Assembly: GCF_051622035.1 (NCBI RefSeq)
Contig: NC_135365.1
Coordinates: forward strand, 21,967,501-22,031,500
Source of the DNA: Arctopsyche grandis
Taxonomy: Eukaryota > Arthropoda > Insecta > Trichoptera > Hydropsychidae
Direction: 5' to 3'
Length of the DNA: 64,000 nucleotides
A program made the position numbers and the translations under genes. Below, piece by piece: positions 23,341-36,400 of this stretch; position 1 is the first letter of the stretch, and each line of letters opens with the position of its first letter. The notes under the pieces were generated by a model. That model did no database searches. It was not told the DNA's origin and saw only the letters and a program-made list of their open reading frames with translations.

Positions 23341-25191
23341 ATGGACGGAATTGGGAAAGAAGTGCCTTTCATTGCCGCTCACCGGCCACAACTCCAACTT
23401 TCGGGAGTCCCAGAGCACTTCTGGCCTCTGCTCTGCAAGAAACTATCAGACCAGATCTTCGACGCTGGCGATGCCTTCTCCCTCCTGCTGATAGACTACG
23501 AAGACTCGCCCAAGCAATATCACGACCCCACTTGGACCGTCCAAACCACTCGGAATATGAACGCTTCAGACTCCACTCAAATATTCCTAATCGACCATGC
23601 TTGGACCTTCCGTACTCACCTGGCCAGACAACAACTCCGCCAAGTTCCAGCCTTGGTCCAAAGATTGTCCAACCTCATAGGACTGCCCGACGATCCAGAC
23701 GTCAACGAAGAGGAACTGATTCAAAAAATCTTCGACAACATCTGGAAATATGCCCAAACCTACTCATTAAACACCGAAAATATATCAACGGAAGACAGCA
23801 TTCCAATCTGGTATATAATGGACGAATTAGGCTCTGGAATACAACATTCAGACGAGCCAAATTTCCGCTGTGTTCCTTTCATTCACTTACCAGAAGGAGT
23901 CACATACAGTCTACTCTTCCCAGTTAGGAATGTAAAAGCCGGTGACATTGTAACACGAAACTATATTGAAAACTTAGCCGAGAACGAAGAGCATCGTCGA
24001 GCTATGTTACTGCCGTGGCAAGAGTACGAAGAGAGCGACGATTACACTCAAAACGAACCTGATAAGGATTACTTTTTAAGCGGACACATCGAAGAAAGCC
24101 TACCGGATACGAGCCGAGCACGAGCGGCGAGAAATCCTGACCAAATATTAAAAGTCTTTTCCGAGTACCCGCGGATCAACGAGAACTTGACCCATCCTAG
24201 ATTTGAAATAGTCGACAACGAACAGTCGGCAGATATTCTCTGGTTTACCGGACATTTCAAAATGTACAAAGAACTGAGCGAGATCTCGCCTGATAAATTC
24301 GTCAACCAATTCCCGTTTGAGAATGTGTTAACGATCAAAGATTTACTGTGCGTCATCGCCAGACGATCAACCAAAGATTGCAACAGTATCAAAGACTCTC
24401 CGGCTTGGTTGCCGAAGACCTTCAATTTAAAATCCGAATTAGACAAGTTCATATCTTACTACCGCAAAAGAGAATCACTCGGCCTAGACAATCATTGGAT
24501 ATGTAAGCCGTTCAATTTGGCTCGAGGTTTAGACACTCATATAACGGACAATATAAACTTCATCGTAAGATTGCCGTTGACCGGTCCGAAGATTGCCCAA
24601 AAATACATTGAAAATCCGGTACTATTCTACAGACCGGATTGTGAAAGTAAAGTTAAATTTGACGTACGTTACGTTATCCTATTAAAGAGTGTGCATCCGT
24701 TGCGTTTGTACGTTTATAAAAACTTCTTCCTAAGGTTTTCTAATAAGGCATTCGCTCTGAACAATTTCGACGAGTATGAACAACACTTCACTGTGATGAA
24801 TTACGGAGATACTAACTTGTTCAGGATGATGTGCGCCGACTTTGTAACCGAGTGGCACAATCAGTACGACGGATACAATTGGACCGAAGTCGAGAACAAC
24901 ATCTACAAAATGCTACGCGAACTATTCGAACGTGCTACGATGAAACCGGCACCGTGTGGCATTGCCGAAAGTCCCCAATCCAGGGCATTGTATGCAGCCG
25001 ATATAATGCTGGCTTGGGATAAGAACGACAAGGGCGAAACTATAATTCAACCCAAATTGCTAGAAGTCAATTGGATGCCCGATTGCAATAGAGCATGTCA
25101 ATACTATCCCCAATTTTATAACGATATATTCTCAATGCTCTTCTTAGACGAAGAGCCTGAAACGTGCAAAGATATATCGACAATCAATTGA
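23341..25191 (+). CDS. TTLL12: Tubulin-tyrosine-ligase-like protein 12
   Basis: The single-exon gene encodes 616 residues against 644 in human TTLL12. The N-terminal half matches the family's SET-like region (GVPEHFW, IFLIDHAWTFR, ARQQLRQVPALVQR, PIWYIMDELGSGIQHSD). The C-terminal half matches its TTL-like region (TFNLKSELDKFISYY, DNHWICKPFNLARGLDTH, KYIENPVLF, KVKFDVRYVILL, FALNNFDEYEQHFTVMNYGD, LLEVNWMPDCNRACQYYP). TTLL12 is the divergent member of the TTL family. It is linked to tubulin and histone modification, but its own ligase activity has been doubted. The ATG at 23341 precedes the conserved N-terminus closely and is preferred. A polyadenylation signal AATAAA lies at 25302-25307. The absence of introns contrasts with its many-exon neighbours. 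The start lies only about 220 bp from the end of the piggyBac-like element. Confidence 0.95.
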   Translation: MDGIGKEVPFIAAHRPQLQLSGVPEHFWPLLCKKLSDQIFDAGDAFSLLLIDYEDSPKQYHDPTWTVQTTRNMNASDSTQIFLIDHAWTFRTHLARQQLRQVPALVQRLSNLIGLPDDPDVNEEELIQKIFDNIWKYAQTYSLNTENISTEDSIPIWYIMDELGSGIQHSDEPNFRCVPFIHLPEGVTYSLLFPVRNVKAGDIVTRNYIENLAENEEHRRAMLLPWQEYEESDDYTQNEPDKDYFLSGHIEESLPDTSRARAARNPDQILKVFSEYPRINENLTHPRFEIVDNEQSADILWFTGHFKMYKELSEISPDKFVNQFPFENVLTIKDLLCVIARRSTKDCNSIKDSPAWLPKTFNLKSELDKFISYYRKRESLGLDNHWICKPFNLARGLDTHITDNINFIVRLPLTGPKIAQKYIENPVLFYRPDCESKVKFDVRYVILLKSVHPLRLYVYKNFFLRFSNKAFALNNFDEYEQHFTVMNYGDTNLFRMMCADFVTEWHNQYDGYNWTEVENNIYKMLRELFERATMKPAPCGIAESPQSRALYAADIMLAWDKNDKGETIIQPKLLEVNWMPDCNRACQYYPQFYNDIFSMLFLDEEPETCKDISTIN

Positions 25192-25727
25192 GGTTGTGAT
25201 TTATTAAAATGATATACATATGTTAAATTGAAATCCTTCCCGTTCCTATTGTGTCACAAATTTTATACGAAATCATGTATAGAGATTGTTTTGTATGTTT
25301 AAATAAAATCTATTTAAAAAGGGCGTGTATTTAATTGATCAGTAATTTATTCAGCTTTTGATCAACAAAAATAACTAAATTGTCAGTAAATATTTCGAAA
25401 TGATCAGTCGTCATATACTCAATTATTAAACTAAATAATCAATTGTTAAACCAAAATCATCAGATAATAAAATGAAACGGTCGATGATTATTATAAGATA
25501 TCATTTAAAAATGATTTTTTCGTTTTGAGAGTCAGAAAATCGTCAGTGTTGCATTATGGCTCTTAGTATAAAAAATCCTGATGAATTTTGCCACTTGGCG
25601 ACATTCTTTTAATAATCTCTCCCTTCTCCGTTTTCAACCCCCTCGCTCCAGGTTCAGTTCAGTCTCACTGTCATGAATAAATACCGACCCTGTATGAAAG
25701 GTGAATAGGGACAACCCCAACCTAATC
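25192..25727. other. Intergenic DNA after TTLL12
   Basis: The stretch holds the TTLL12 polyadenylation signal at 25302-25307 and then AT-rich DNA. Several TGATCA-like and AATTGAT words repeat loosely around 25330-25480. No gene is seen. Confidence 0.5.
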
Positions 25728-25731
25728 TTAA

Positions 25732-26237
25732 CCGTTTGCCTCCAGCCGTCTTCTATGGAAGCTTTTCGTGACAAGTCTGTAGCGCAGCTGTCTTCCATAG
25801 AATTTCTGAACTTTGCACGGGGTTTTGAGCATTATATGCGCCTATTTCAACTGTTTTGAGGTACAAAATTGTTTGAATATATTACTGAGAGTTGAATGCC
25901 ATCTATTCAATTTGCTTAAAATGAATATATACCAGTCAAAATTAGTTTTTTGTGGAACCATACTGAAACCTCGTTTATGTGACGTCACGTCTGTTGAACA
26001 ATGGCGACGATACGTCTCAATTGTATGAAGAATGATTATTTGACAATTAAGCTAAAACTACGAGATATATTATGTATTTTATTGTTTAAAATAATACTTT
26101 ATGTGTTAATTAACATATCTGGTTACTTGAGTAAATATTAAAATCTGTATTTAAGGTCGAAAACTCGATTGCCAAATTCGAGAAAAAGGTGCCACGTACA
26201 GGGCTTGTTCGCTATATTTATTGCCGCGGGCAAAGGG
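25732..26237. mobile_element. Probable TTAA-target non-autonomous element
   Basis: TTAA lies on both sides (25728-25731 and 26238-26241). The ends are CCGTTTGCCTCC and, on the other strand, CCCTTTGCCCGC, close to the CCCTTTGA ends of the larger piggyBac-like element at 17386. The element is 506 bp with no transposase. The DNA just outside each end also shares GAATAGGG-CAACCC, so the true boundary could be wider. Confidence 0.5.
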
Positions 26238-26241
26238 TTAA

Positions 26242-27482
26242 ATGAATAGGGTCAACCCTAACTTAACCTGAGCCTTAATTTTTCATTATTTTACTGACCA
26301 CTTTTGGAATTATAAACTAACCAAATGATTTGTTGCCTTTAAAAGTGTACGGATTTTATAAAAACAATTAGTAATATGTATATAAAATTTTATTTAGAAA
26401 CGTATCATCTTATACAAATTCACATTTTTCACACCGTTCGTTTGTCAATCTTTAAAAAAGACATTCAAAATCGACCCGTTTTTTTGCACACTCCATAACA
26501 ATGAACCGAATAGTGATCGGCAGCTCACCAACGAAAATTAGAACTCAAAGCACTTCACAGTGTGAAACTCCGAGCCCTGTACATACATATTTATCTTAAA
26601 TGACTAACAAGGAAATGAATACACACACCTACGGATACTTTCAAGACGCTACATGTCATACATATGTGTGAGAAACATATAATGTCGGTCTCGTCTGTGA
26701 GGAATGCATTTTACATTAATATAAATACATATATATATATCTTGAGAAACCGTATGGGGTTCAATAACTTTCACTAAACTCGCACAGACATATTACAGTA
26801 CGAACGTGAGAAAAAGTGTGGTAAATCTATAAGCGTACATATTTATCGATATCATTTCGATACGATATAATTAGATATATTTATATATAATATTTTCAAA
26901 TATTAATACATACAACTTGACGAAAGAACATTGACCTTTGCAACACTCAAACATTCATAGGTTTTGATTATAATATATTAAAAGAATATATAATTTATTT
27001 CTCAACTCCAAAAACACCTTCAGAATTAAATAAAATATCATTTTTAACACCTACATAAGATAGGTAATACATATACGATTTTGATTTTGAAAATATATAA
27101 ATAAATGTATAATAATATAATTCCACAAATTTTTCCAATAGTAAATTGTACATGACAATATTTTAATGAGATTACTCTGTATACATACATATATTATAAA
27201 TAATACGGCAATGTTCAATAACAAAGAAGCAGTTGCCATCATCAAATAATATTTTTTGGCCAATACCCGGTAACTGTTTCTGCATATATCATTATATGAT
27301 ATAATATGCTGGGTTTAAAAAAAAAAGGTATATGTTGGCTCAGGTATAACACTGGATCTATATGTTATTCGAGTAACTTATTTTAATCCCAGCGATATAT
27401 TAGTGGATTCATCATTATTCCGGGTCGGTACTGAAACATAATATAGCAACCAAATTGCATATGTACTAAAATAAAATAACAT
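26242..27482. other. AT-rich interval, probably DCAF5 3' untranslated region
   Basis: No exon is seen. The interval lies directly downstream of the DCAF5 stop codon on the reverse strand, and much of it may be that gene's 3' untranslated region. ACATACATATGT-type and TATATA simple repeats are common. Confidence 0.45.
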
Positions 27483-30400
27483 TTAAGTCGAGTCAGAGTC
27501 TCCGACGTGATTTCTATAGTTTCTACGAGCTCTTTTTACCCTCTGTCTATGCTTAGTGGCGACCCATTCCGGTTCGTCAGAGCATTCGACGTTTTCTTTA
27601 CTCTTCGAATTGGACGTCGTCGCACGACTGCCGGAGCTGGTGCACGGCCCGGAATGTATTCCGCTTTCGGGAGTGGTCAAATTTGCGCTAATCAACTGCT
27701 TGTTGGGCGTACAGATATCGTCGGCCGTACTCCTAGTGCTGCAGCTGCTTTCGACTTCGCTCTCGTTCGTCTCGTTCCTCAGCCGGGTCAAAGTCGGAGT
27801 GTAGCCAGTGACCATGTTGCTGCGAGGCCTGTCCCAGCTTTGCAGGTCTAACTGGAGCGACTCGTTCGAGTTTCTAAAGTCGTTTTCTAAGAGCCTATCA
27901 TAATTTAATAACCTATCCGAGGAGTTGTTCTCCCATGAAATTAGCTGGTGAGTGTCGACTGTTTCGTGAGATCCATTTATCGGAGTGGGTAAAATATTAA
28001 CTAACGGGAGATTCGGATTTTCTGTAGGCGTCGTCACGGGAGATTTGGGACAACTTCCAGCTGATTGATCGTCATCCGAATCGGCTTCGGTAATTCTAAA
28101 CAAAGCGGCATTGTGATGACCTCTAATTCCTATACAATTATTAAGTATGAGTTGAAACGGAATGTTAAATGATATTTATCATACATGCATTATAAATGTA
28201 ACAAACCTGTACTTGTACTTGGAATGGCAAGATTATTATCATCACTGTATCCACTTTCGTGCAAATGACTTCCATTTGATTTAACACCATTATCTATCAC
28301 ATGTACATAAATTATCATCAATACAATAATACGTACATATATATGTACATGAAATACATAGTACAACGAATTTTGAAATTTGAAAACAGCTCTAGTTGGA
28401 AAAGATGTTCTGTATCATGTGAAATCTGTAAAAAATATTATAAAAATTCTAATAAAATTATTTGCATCCATTCATGTTTGGGAAAATCGTAAATTTTAAC
28501 CAATTTTTTTCTATTCAGTATTTTTTTTAATTTTAACTCATACAGATGGAATAATTTTACATTAAAAAACTTTTATCATATTTCGTAAATAAATAGTAGA
28601 CATCAGAAAAAATGTTAAAGGATATCGATAATGAACTATAGACGCGCTTCTATTTGGCGTTTAAGGTATGCAAATGTGAAGAAACATCTCATGTGAGGTA
28701 TTTATATTGTAAAATTATTAAATTTATGACAAGGTAAATTAAAAAAAACATAAACTACTAAAACAGAGCCTAAATTTTCATAAAACCTTCGAAAATCGGT
28801 AAAATTTACAATTTTTATATTATTTTATTAGATTATTATGTGCATCATTAATATATATTATATCGCTATTCTGTATGTATCTGAGAAAACGCTCGCCGTA
28901 CTATAATAGTCGTTTCGATACGAATTTTTTTATTTAATAATTTAATATGCCAACACCCATGCGATGATATTTCATCGGGTATAATACAAGTAAGATAATC
29001 TTCATTTTATTTTTTACAGATTCCCCATGATAAATAACGTCTTTCCCAACTCCAGCTCTTTCCAAATTCCAAAATTCGATGTCCGATGTAAATTACAAAA
29101 CCACAATCAAACCATATCTAGAGTCAGCTCCTTTAACTCGATAGCTGCTAGATTTATTTTTTCTTTTAAAACCCCGGGGCATGTTCATTCTTCTTCGGTT
29201 CGGTCGAGTCATCTACAAATAAAATCAACCGTCATTAAAAAGTGAAATCAACATGCCTAACAGCGACGAAAAAAACTTGCGTTTACTTTGCTCATATGCC
29301 TATGGAGTGAACGTGGAGACGGCGTGTCCGAATCCAGATCGCTGTCCGAAGCCGGAGAGTCGATAGACGTGTTGGCCAAGGTAGTGGGCAAAATAAGCGG
29401 CGGAGAAGGTCCACCTCGTCTTATTCCACGTCTGGCACGCAAAGGTCTCGGAGCGCGAGTCCTTTTACTGACGCAAGACACCGAAGACGATCCCTGTTGC
29501 GTTTTACTACACCTAGAAATAAATTCAACAATGTGAATATTCGCATCGACGGACAAAGGAAGAGAGAGCGAATGCATTAATTTGAAGTGAAAACGAGTCA
29601 TTTGCTATGAAAATTTATTAGCACAGCACATATTTTATCACCTCGGAGCAATGCGTTTTTGTGCAAGTCTCAAGAGTTTTGATTGTCTCGTAGCAATCAG
29701 CCTTGCTATTCTGTTTTGGCATCGCTGAGTTCTAACACCATTAGAAACTGGAAAGGCGGAAAAGTAAAACGTAAGCCTATCTGATTCACGTTTAATCGTA
29801 CTCAAATGCCGACGAGAAAAAAGAAACAATTTTCAATAGTTGCGATTTACGAATTACAAACGGTCTGCACAAAAATCAGTTCTTTTTCTCTCTCCTATTA
29901 TAACATATCACTTTTGATCATATAAAAATTCCTCTGCTTTAAGAATATCAAATCAATAATATTATATTGCACAAACCTCGTTTTGGTAAAAAGTGTATCA
30001 ACATTTGATCACTGTCGGAGGAATCGGAATCTTTCTGAAACGTATTATGCGTAGGGAGGGGCGGAGGCGGTGCCGCTCGTCGAGAGCGATTAGCGGGTCT
30101 GACATTGCCAACACCGAACATTAAACCATCATCGCCACTTTGTGAATCCGTTTCCTCGGTCGACCATCCTTCAAACTCCCGCTGTACCAACGAGTCGAAG
30201 AAGGCCATCATCCGTGGATCTTCACTAGTCGACTGATCTGTATAATTGTGAGATATATACTGAAAAACGAAGATATTACGTTAAATTAAAATATAAACTT
30301 CAATGTAATGACAAAATATAAAATACAAACTTGTCCACTGTGATGCACTAATGATACATAGTCCTCGTGAGAGAAAACATCTCTAGGATTATCAGGACCT

Positions 30401-33400
30401 GATTGCTCTTCTAATAAAGATCCCTTCGAGCCTGGTATTTGGATCGGAGACCACAACTAAATATAAATTTAAATAAATTATTAAATTTAATACAATAAAT
30501 GAATAATCAAATCTTGAATATTACCTTGATAACTTTTTCAACTCCGGACGAAGCAATAACGCTATATTCCGAATTATATCTCACTTGGTTTACTATGGAT
30601 CTATGTCCATATAATATGAGGTGCGTTTCATCTACCCATGTTTCTAAAATGCATATATATTTTGAAAAAATGCCATTGCATAATCTTTATTTTTGACAAA
30701 TACACTCGGGCATACTTTCTGGAGTATCGGGAACTTTCCACATGTAAAGGTTGAAATCGTCAGAGCCAGATAGCACAAATTGATCTCGGTCCCCAGCGAA
30801 GCAACAGCTCTTCATCGTACAAGAATTGTAATAGTCTGGATGGTAAAAAAATGCTCGTGGTTCGGAAGAATGAGTCGAATACAAAACTGGTGGTAAACGA
30901 CGACGCAGAGCGAGAATATGATCACCGGATTTATCGAATCTAACACTCATACAGTTCTGAGATATGCTGCTTCCACTTCCGTATTTTATAATGGCACTAG
31001 AAAATAGAAATACATTACAATGATGAATCCAAAATGATAATCAATATGAATTGTGAAGTTTTATCATACTGTTTCGGCTTTCGCAAGTCCCATAATGCGG
31101 CTCCGTTTCGAGCATTGGCTGCAACTATGATACCCGCTTGTACGGGATGGAAAGCAACAGCATGGAAGGCTTTTCTACTCCTCGATACTATGAGCGATTC
31201 TGAAAATATTTTATTTTAAAATAAATCAAATATTTGAATCAGAATGGGTTGGATCTATATTTATTCCAATTCACAAGAAGGGATCAACGAAAAAATATGG
31301 AAATTACAGAACACTCCCACTCATTTCTCATCCAAGTCAAGTATAGCTCTACCTTGACTGGCTAATTTCCGGAAGAAGGAACTGGATTTACTAAAGGCTG
31401 AGGCACACGAGAACTAATAATACTCATTCATAATTTATACACATAGAATGCAGCAACAGTAAGAGGAAAATAGTTTCTTTCAGAAACATATTGAAGCGTG
31501 GAAGAGGGGTTTCTGAGATGAAAGACGTAGAGTACTGGTAGAGGTAGCTTATTGTTCTTGATCCGTCAACAAACTATCTCCGAATGAAGCACGAAACAAA
31601 ACTGCCTATTATTTATACACAGCGTGTACTCTCAGCACAGTTATGTAGGTTATTATATATATTATAGTCGTGTTCTTATCGTGTTCGTGTACAGACGTTG
31701 ATTGCGTGTGTGGCGATTTGTGCAACTAAATTATAAAATTGTGACAATTAAAAAATAAAAACAAAAAAAAAACTTTTATTTGTAATATATCATTATGTTT
31801 ATGTTTTAAGTAAAGTGTATAACAATGGCTTCAGAACGTATAAATAAAGCAATTACGATTGAAAAAAAAATTATGGAAATTTTAACATTAAAAAGTAACA
31901 GTATATCGAATGATAATAAGACATTTTTAATTAATTCAGTAAAACAATTAGTTAAATATATATGCGAAAAAGAAAATAGTGATAAGGAACAATTTATGGA
32001 TGTAAGTGATTTAAGAAGTGAATTTAAAAATTTGAAAAAAAATATAGAAAAAGACATCAATCTATTAAAAAGCAACGACAATAAAAAATTAAATTACGCT
32101 GAGGCAGCGAAAAAAGAAGTTACATTAATAATACCAAAAGAAGTTCAACAAAAAAATAAAACTAAAGAAGAATGTAAAAAATTAATTAAACCGGATACAC
32201 TAAAATAGGAATACAGGGTGTTAAAAAAATTAGTAATGGTGGAAGTGCAATAACATGGAATAATAAAGCGGATAAAGTAAAAATAATGGAAGATATACAG
32301 GAAAAAATGGGAGATAAATATGAAATTAAAGGAAAAAAATAAAAAAGGAAGAGTGAGAATTATAGGGATGTCAGAAAAATTGGAAGAGGAAGAATTGATT
32401 AAATTCATATCTACACAAAACCAGATAATAGAAATAAACAAAAATTTTGAGGTTAAAAAAATATGGAAAAATAAATTTGACAAATATAACGGGATTGTGG
32501 AGGTGGATAATGAAACCTTCAAAAATTTCATGGAAATGGGTAGAATTAATTTAAATTGGGACAGGTGCAAAGTGGTTGAAGATTTAAATATTTTCAGATG
32601 CTTTTAATGCTATGGATACAACCACAAAGCAGATGTATGCAACAACAACAAAAGTTGCTTTAAATGTGGATCCGAGGATCATTTAAGCAATGATTGCAAC
32701 AGTACAATAGTAAAGTGCCTTAAGAGGGCTGGACAGCAGCGCCTTGTCCATACAAACGTACTATACTTCTCCCTTCCTCAATTATGGCACTAGAGAAATT
32801 ATTTTTTAATATGCTATGGATATCCACCATTGGGGTGAATCTATCGTTTTATTTTTTTGATTAATTATTTTTTGTAGGAGCTAGGAGCCGCCAAACATCT
32901 ATAAAATCGCCTCTTTTTTACACCCACGAAACGAGTCCAGCGTGCTTATTTAACCGTCGATTTAAAAAAAAAATACGCCGATAGATGCACAGAAAGTATC
33001 TTTCTCATACCGATGATGAAATTTTTTTAAAAATTGGTCCAGTTTTGGAGGAGAAAATAGGAGAATACGAAACCTCGATTTTGTCAATTTAAAATACGTT
33101 TTATCTGGTCGAAGCGCAACTGTTGCATTCATATATATTGTCGCATTCACTCAATATATACATACACTCAATATATATATCGAAGAAAGGAACGGTAACA
33201 AAATTAAGGTTTCGGGTGTAAAGCCCTCTTAACTGTATTAAGGCTAATAAAAGACTTGATTTAAAGCTAAAAATAGACCATAGCCCGATGGACATAAATT
33301 GTGAAACTTATAAAAGACAAGTGAAGTTATATAAAAATAAAATTGACTATAAGTAGCAATTAAAAATAGATAATAATAGTAATAATTTAATATATAATAT

Positions 33401-36400
33401 AAATGTGCAGGGATTTATAGCCCACAGAGATGACATTATCTACCTTATTCAAATTAAGAGACCATTAATGTTAGGTTTAACCGAAACACATGTGACTAAT
33501 GACATTTTAGATTACGAAATATATATTGATAATTATAGTTTTATAGTGACTCCAAACATACTGGCGGTGTACTATTATTTATTAGAAATAATATTGTTTA
33601 TAATAAAATTAATGTGTATAAGATTGAACGGGAATTTTGGACGATTAGCGTGAATGTGACAATAAATCGAGTAAGTATGTTTCTTTTTTTAATTTATCGA
33701 TCTCCAAATGGAAGTTCTGCAAGATTTTTAAAAATTTTGTATGATTATAGTGAAAGTAGTATGGATATAGGTAAAAATATTTTAATGTTTGGGGATTGGA
33801 ATTTTAATTGGGAAAATTTGAATGAATTTTATGTTAAGAAATTATATAACTGCGATAAATAAATTTAATACATTTGAGCTGATAAATAATAAGGAGTTGT
33901 ATGATATTTTGAATGGCACGAAATCAGTAAGAAGTATGGATGATTTAACTGTGGAAATATTAAAACAAACATGGACTAATATAGGTTCATGTTTGTTAAA
34001 AATTATTAATGTATCATTACAAACAGGTATTGTTCCAGATGCTTGGAAAGTGGCCACGGTTGTGCCAGTGTCAAAGGTACCGGGTACCTTTAAGGCCAAT
34101 GAAATGAGACCCATTAATATGTTACCTGTTGTTGAAAAATTATTAGAACAAGTAGTTATAAATCAATTAAAAAAATTTGTTGTTATGAATGATTGTTTCA
34201 CTGAGGAACAATCGGGTTTTAGAGAACGTCATTCAACTGAAATGGCCATTCAATTGATCATTTCTAGTTGGATGGGAGTGATAGATGATTCTAATAAAGT
34301 GGTTGCAGCTGTATTCTTGGACTTCGTTCGAAACCATAGATAGGGGAAGATTGATAGAGAAATTAAGTAAGTTAGGATTGGGTGGGAAAGTATTAAGTGA
34401 ATGTTATCTGAATAATAGAAGACAGAACGTAAAAATTAATGAAAGAGTTTCTAAAAGTTTGATTGTTCCATTTGGAGTACCACAGGGTTCTAAATTAGGA
34501 CCTCTGTTGTTTATTCTATATATTAATGATTTGGTGAAAGTATTTGATATATGTAAAGTTCATATGTTTGCGGATGATACGTTAGTTTATATTGTAGGTG
34601 ATGATGTGCAAGTTATGAGTGATATTTTATCTAGGGAATCACGGTATTTAAGTGATTGGTTATGTGAGAATAAACTGAAAGTGAACTTAAGTAAGACTAA
34701 GATGATGTAGATGAATAATAAAAAAGTTGTGAGTGATGTAATTATGGATGGGAGAGTGGTAGAAGTAGTAGATAACATTAAGTATTTGGGCATTTATTTG
34801 GATTGTAAATTAAGTTTTAAGGTGCACGCAGATTATATTATTAAAAAAATGGAAAAAAATGTTGGTGTACTTTGTAGGTTAAGAAATTTATTAAGTATAA
34901 AAAGTAAAATATTGATATATAATTGTATTGTACGGCCTCATACTGTATACTGCGCTACAGTCCTCAATCTATTTAGTGGTTTGTGTATTGATAAACTGCA
35001 GAAAGTGCAGAATAGAGCAATGCGTGCAATTTTGAATGTGAGGAAACGTAAGAATGTAAGAAGTATGTTAGATGAATTGAAATGGTTGGACATTAGAAAT
35101 AATAATAAATAAGCTAGATAAGAATCTATTACCCAAATATTTTAATAATCATATAGTTACGAATAGAGATATACATAATTATAAAACGAGAAATAGGAAT
35201 AAATTAATTATAGGTAGAGTTAAGAAAGTTAAAACTGCAGGAGGTGTTTTTCACAGAGGTGTTCAAATGTATAATGCCCTTCCTGAAGGCATTAGAAGTT
35301 CTAATAACATTGCTGCTTTCTTGAAGGGTGTTAATTGATACCTTTGTGGAAGATGGTTTATAATTTTTTGTTGTTATTTTGTTATTGTATGTATTAGCAG
35401 TTTTGCTATTTGAATAAATAAATAATAATAAATATTAGTTGATGGGTCGCGAGACCTTGTTGGCTATTGTATACAACTTTGGTTGACGAGCACAAATCAC
35501 CTAAACTCCGTGTGTTACAATATCAAGAGCAAAAAGGCTCCTGATCTTTTAAATATATATACATGGGGAATACATAATTAAAATAGTACTGGACGGGTGA
35601 AAAGGTGGCGTAACAATAGGCAGTAGAAAGATTTCTAATATAAGATTCACTGACGACACAGCATTAATGGCCAGCAATGAGGATAAAATGGCTGAACTAT
35701 TTTGTAGAATAGAAATAGAGAATAAACACCTGGGTGGGTACCCTGAGAAACATCAATTGTCGTTAAATGAACTCTCCGTTTCTATACTTGTCTCATCAGC
35801 TTGGTACTAGGATCATCATAGTAATTCCAGAAACATTTTCCAATATCTCTATTATGTTACGACTTTTTATTTTAAATAAAATTATTATCCTAGAATTTTC
35901 AATTTAAAAGCTTTTAGTTTCATTACATACATACATATGCATGTAGCTGTAATAAGCATAAAATTATTAATCTTATATATAAACTACTAGTGGTTTTACC
36001 CGGCTTCGCTCGGTATTTGTAATATAATTTGTAATATAAACCGCTTAAACATGGCTAATGTAATAGTAAACATTCGTTTGTTTTTTTATTATTAAATTTA
36101 TTTGATATCGAAATCGTTGTCATTGAAACATTGATTTGTTTTTGATGCTCCTACCCAAACCTTACATAGTTACAAAGTCTCTTTCGAAATTATATATGTA
36201 TTTGATATTACTTTAAAAGACTACAAAGAAGTCAAAGATTTTATTTAACCAATGTCAATCAGAAATCTGGATAAGAATAGGAATGACAAAAACGGGGATG
36301 AGCAGTCTGACAAAGATATGGAAAAACCGTTTTATAATGAGAAAAACGAGAATCTGTCTGGCTAGATTTCCAGTAATCCCCATTGAATTGTATGGAGTCG

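Noticed and set aside
29287-29512. Extension of DCAF5 exon 10 to its in-frame stop, which would end the protein early.
   Set aside because: A donor (GTAAAC after ATGAGCAAA) leads in phase to three further exons with acidic, serine-rich composition like the rest of the tail.
30704-30716. Alternative end of DCAF5 exon 5 at 30704, using a GTATTT donor.
   Set aside because: It would make a stop codon at the join with exon 6; the upstream GTATGC donor at 30716 gives TPEKTWVDE and keeps the frame.
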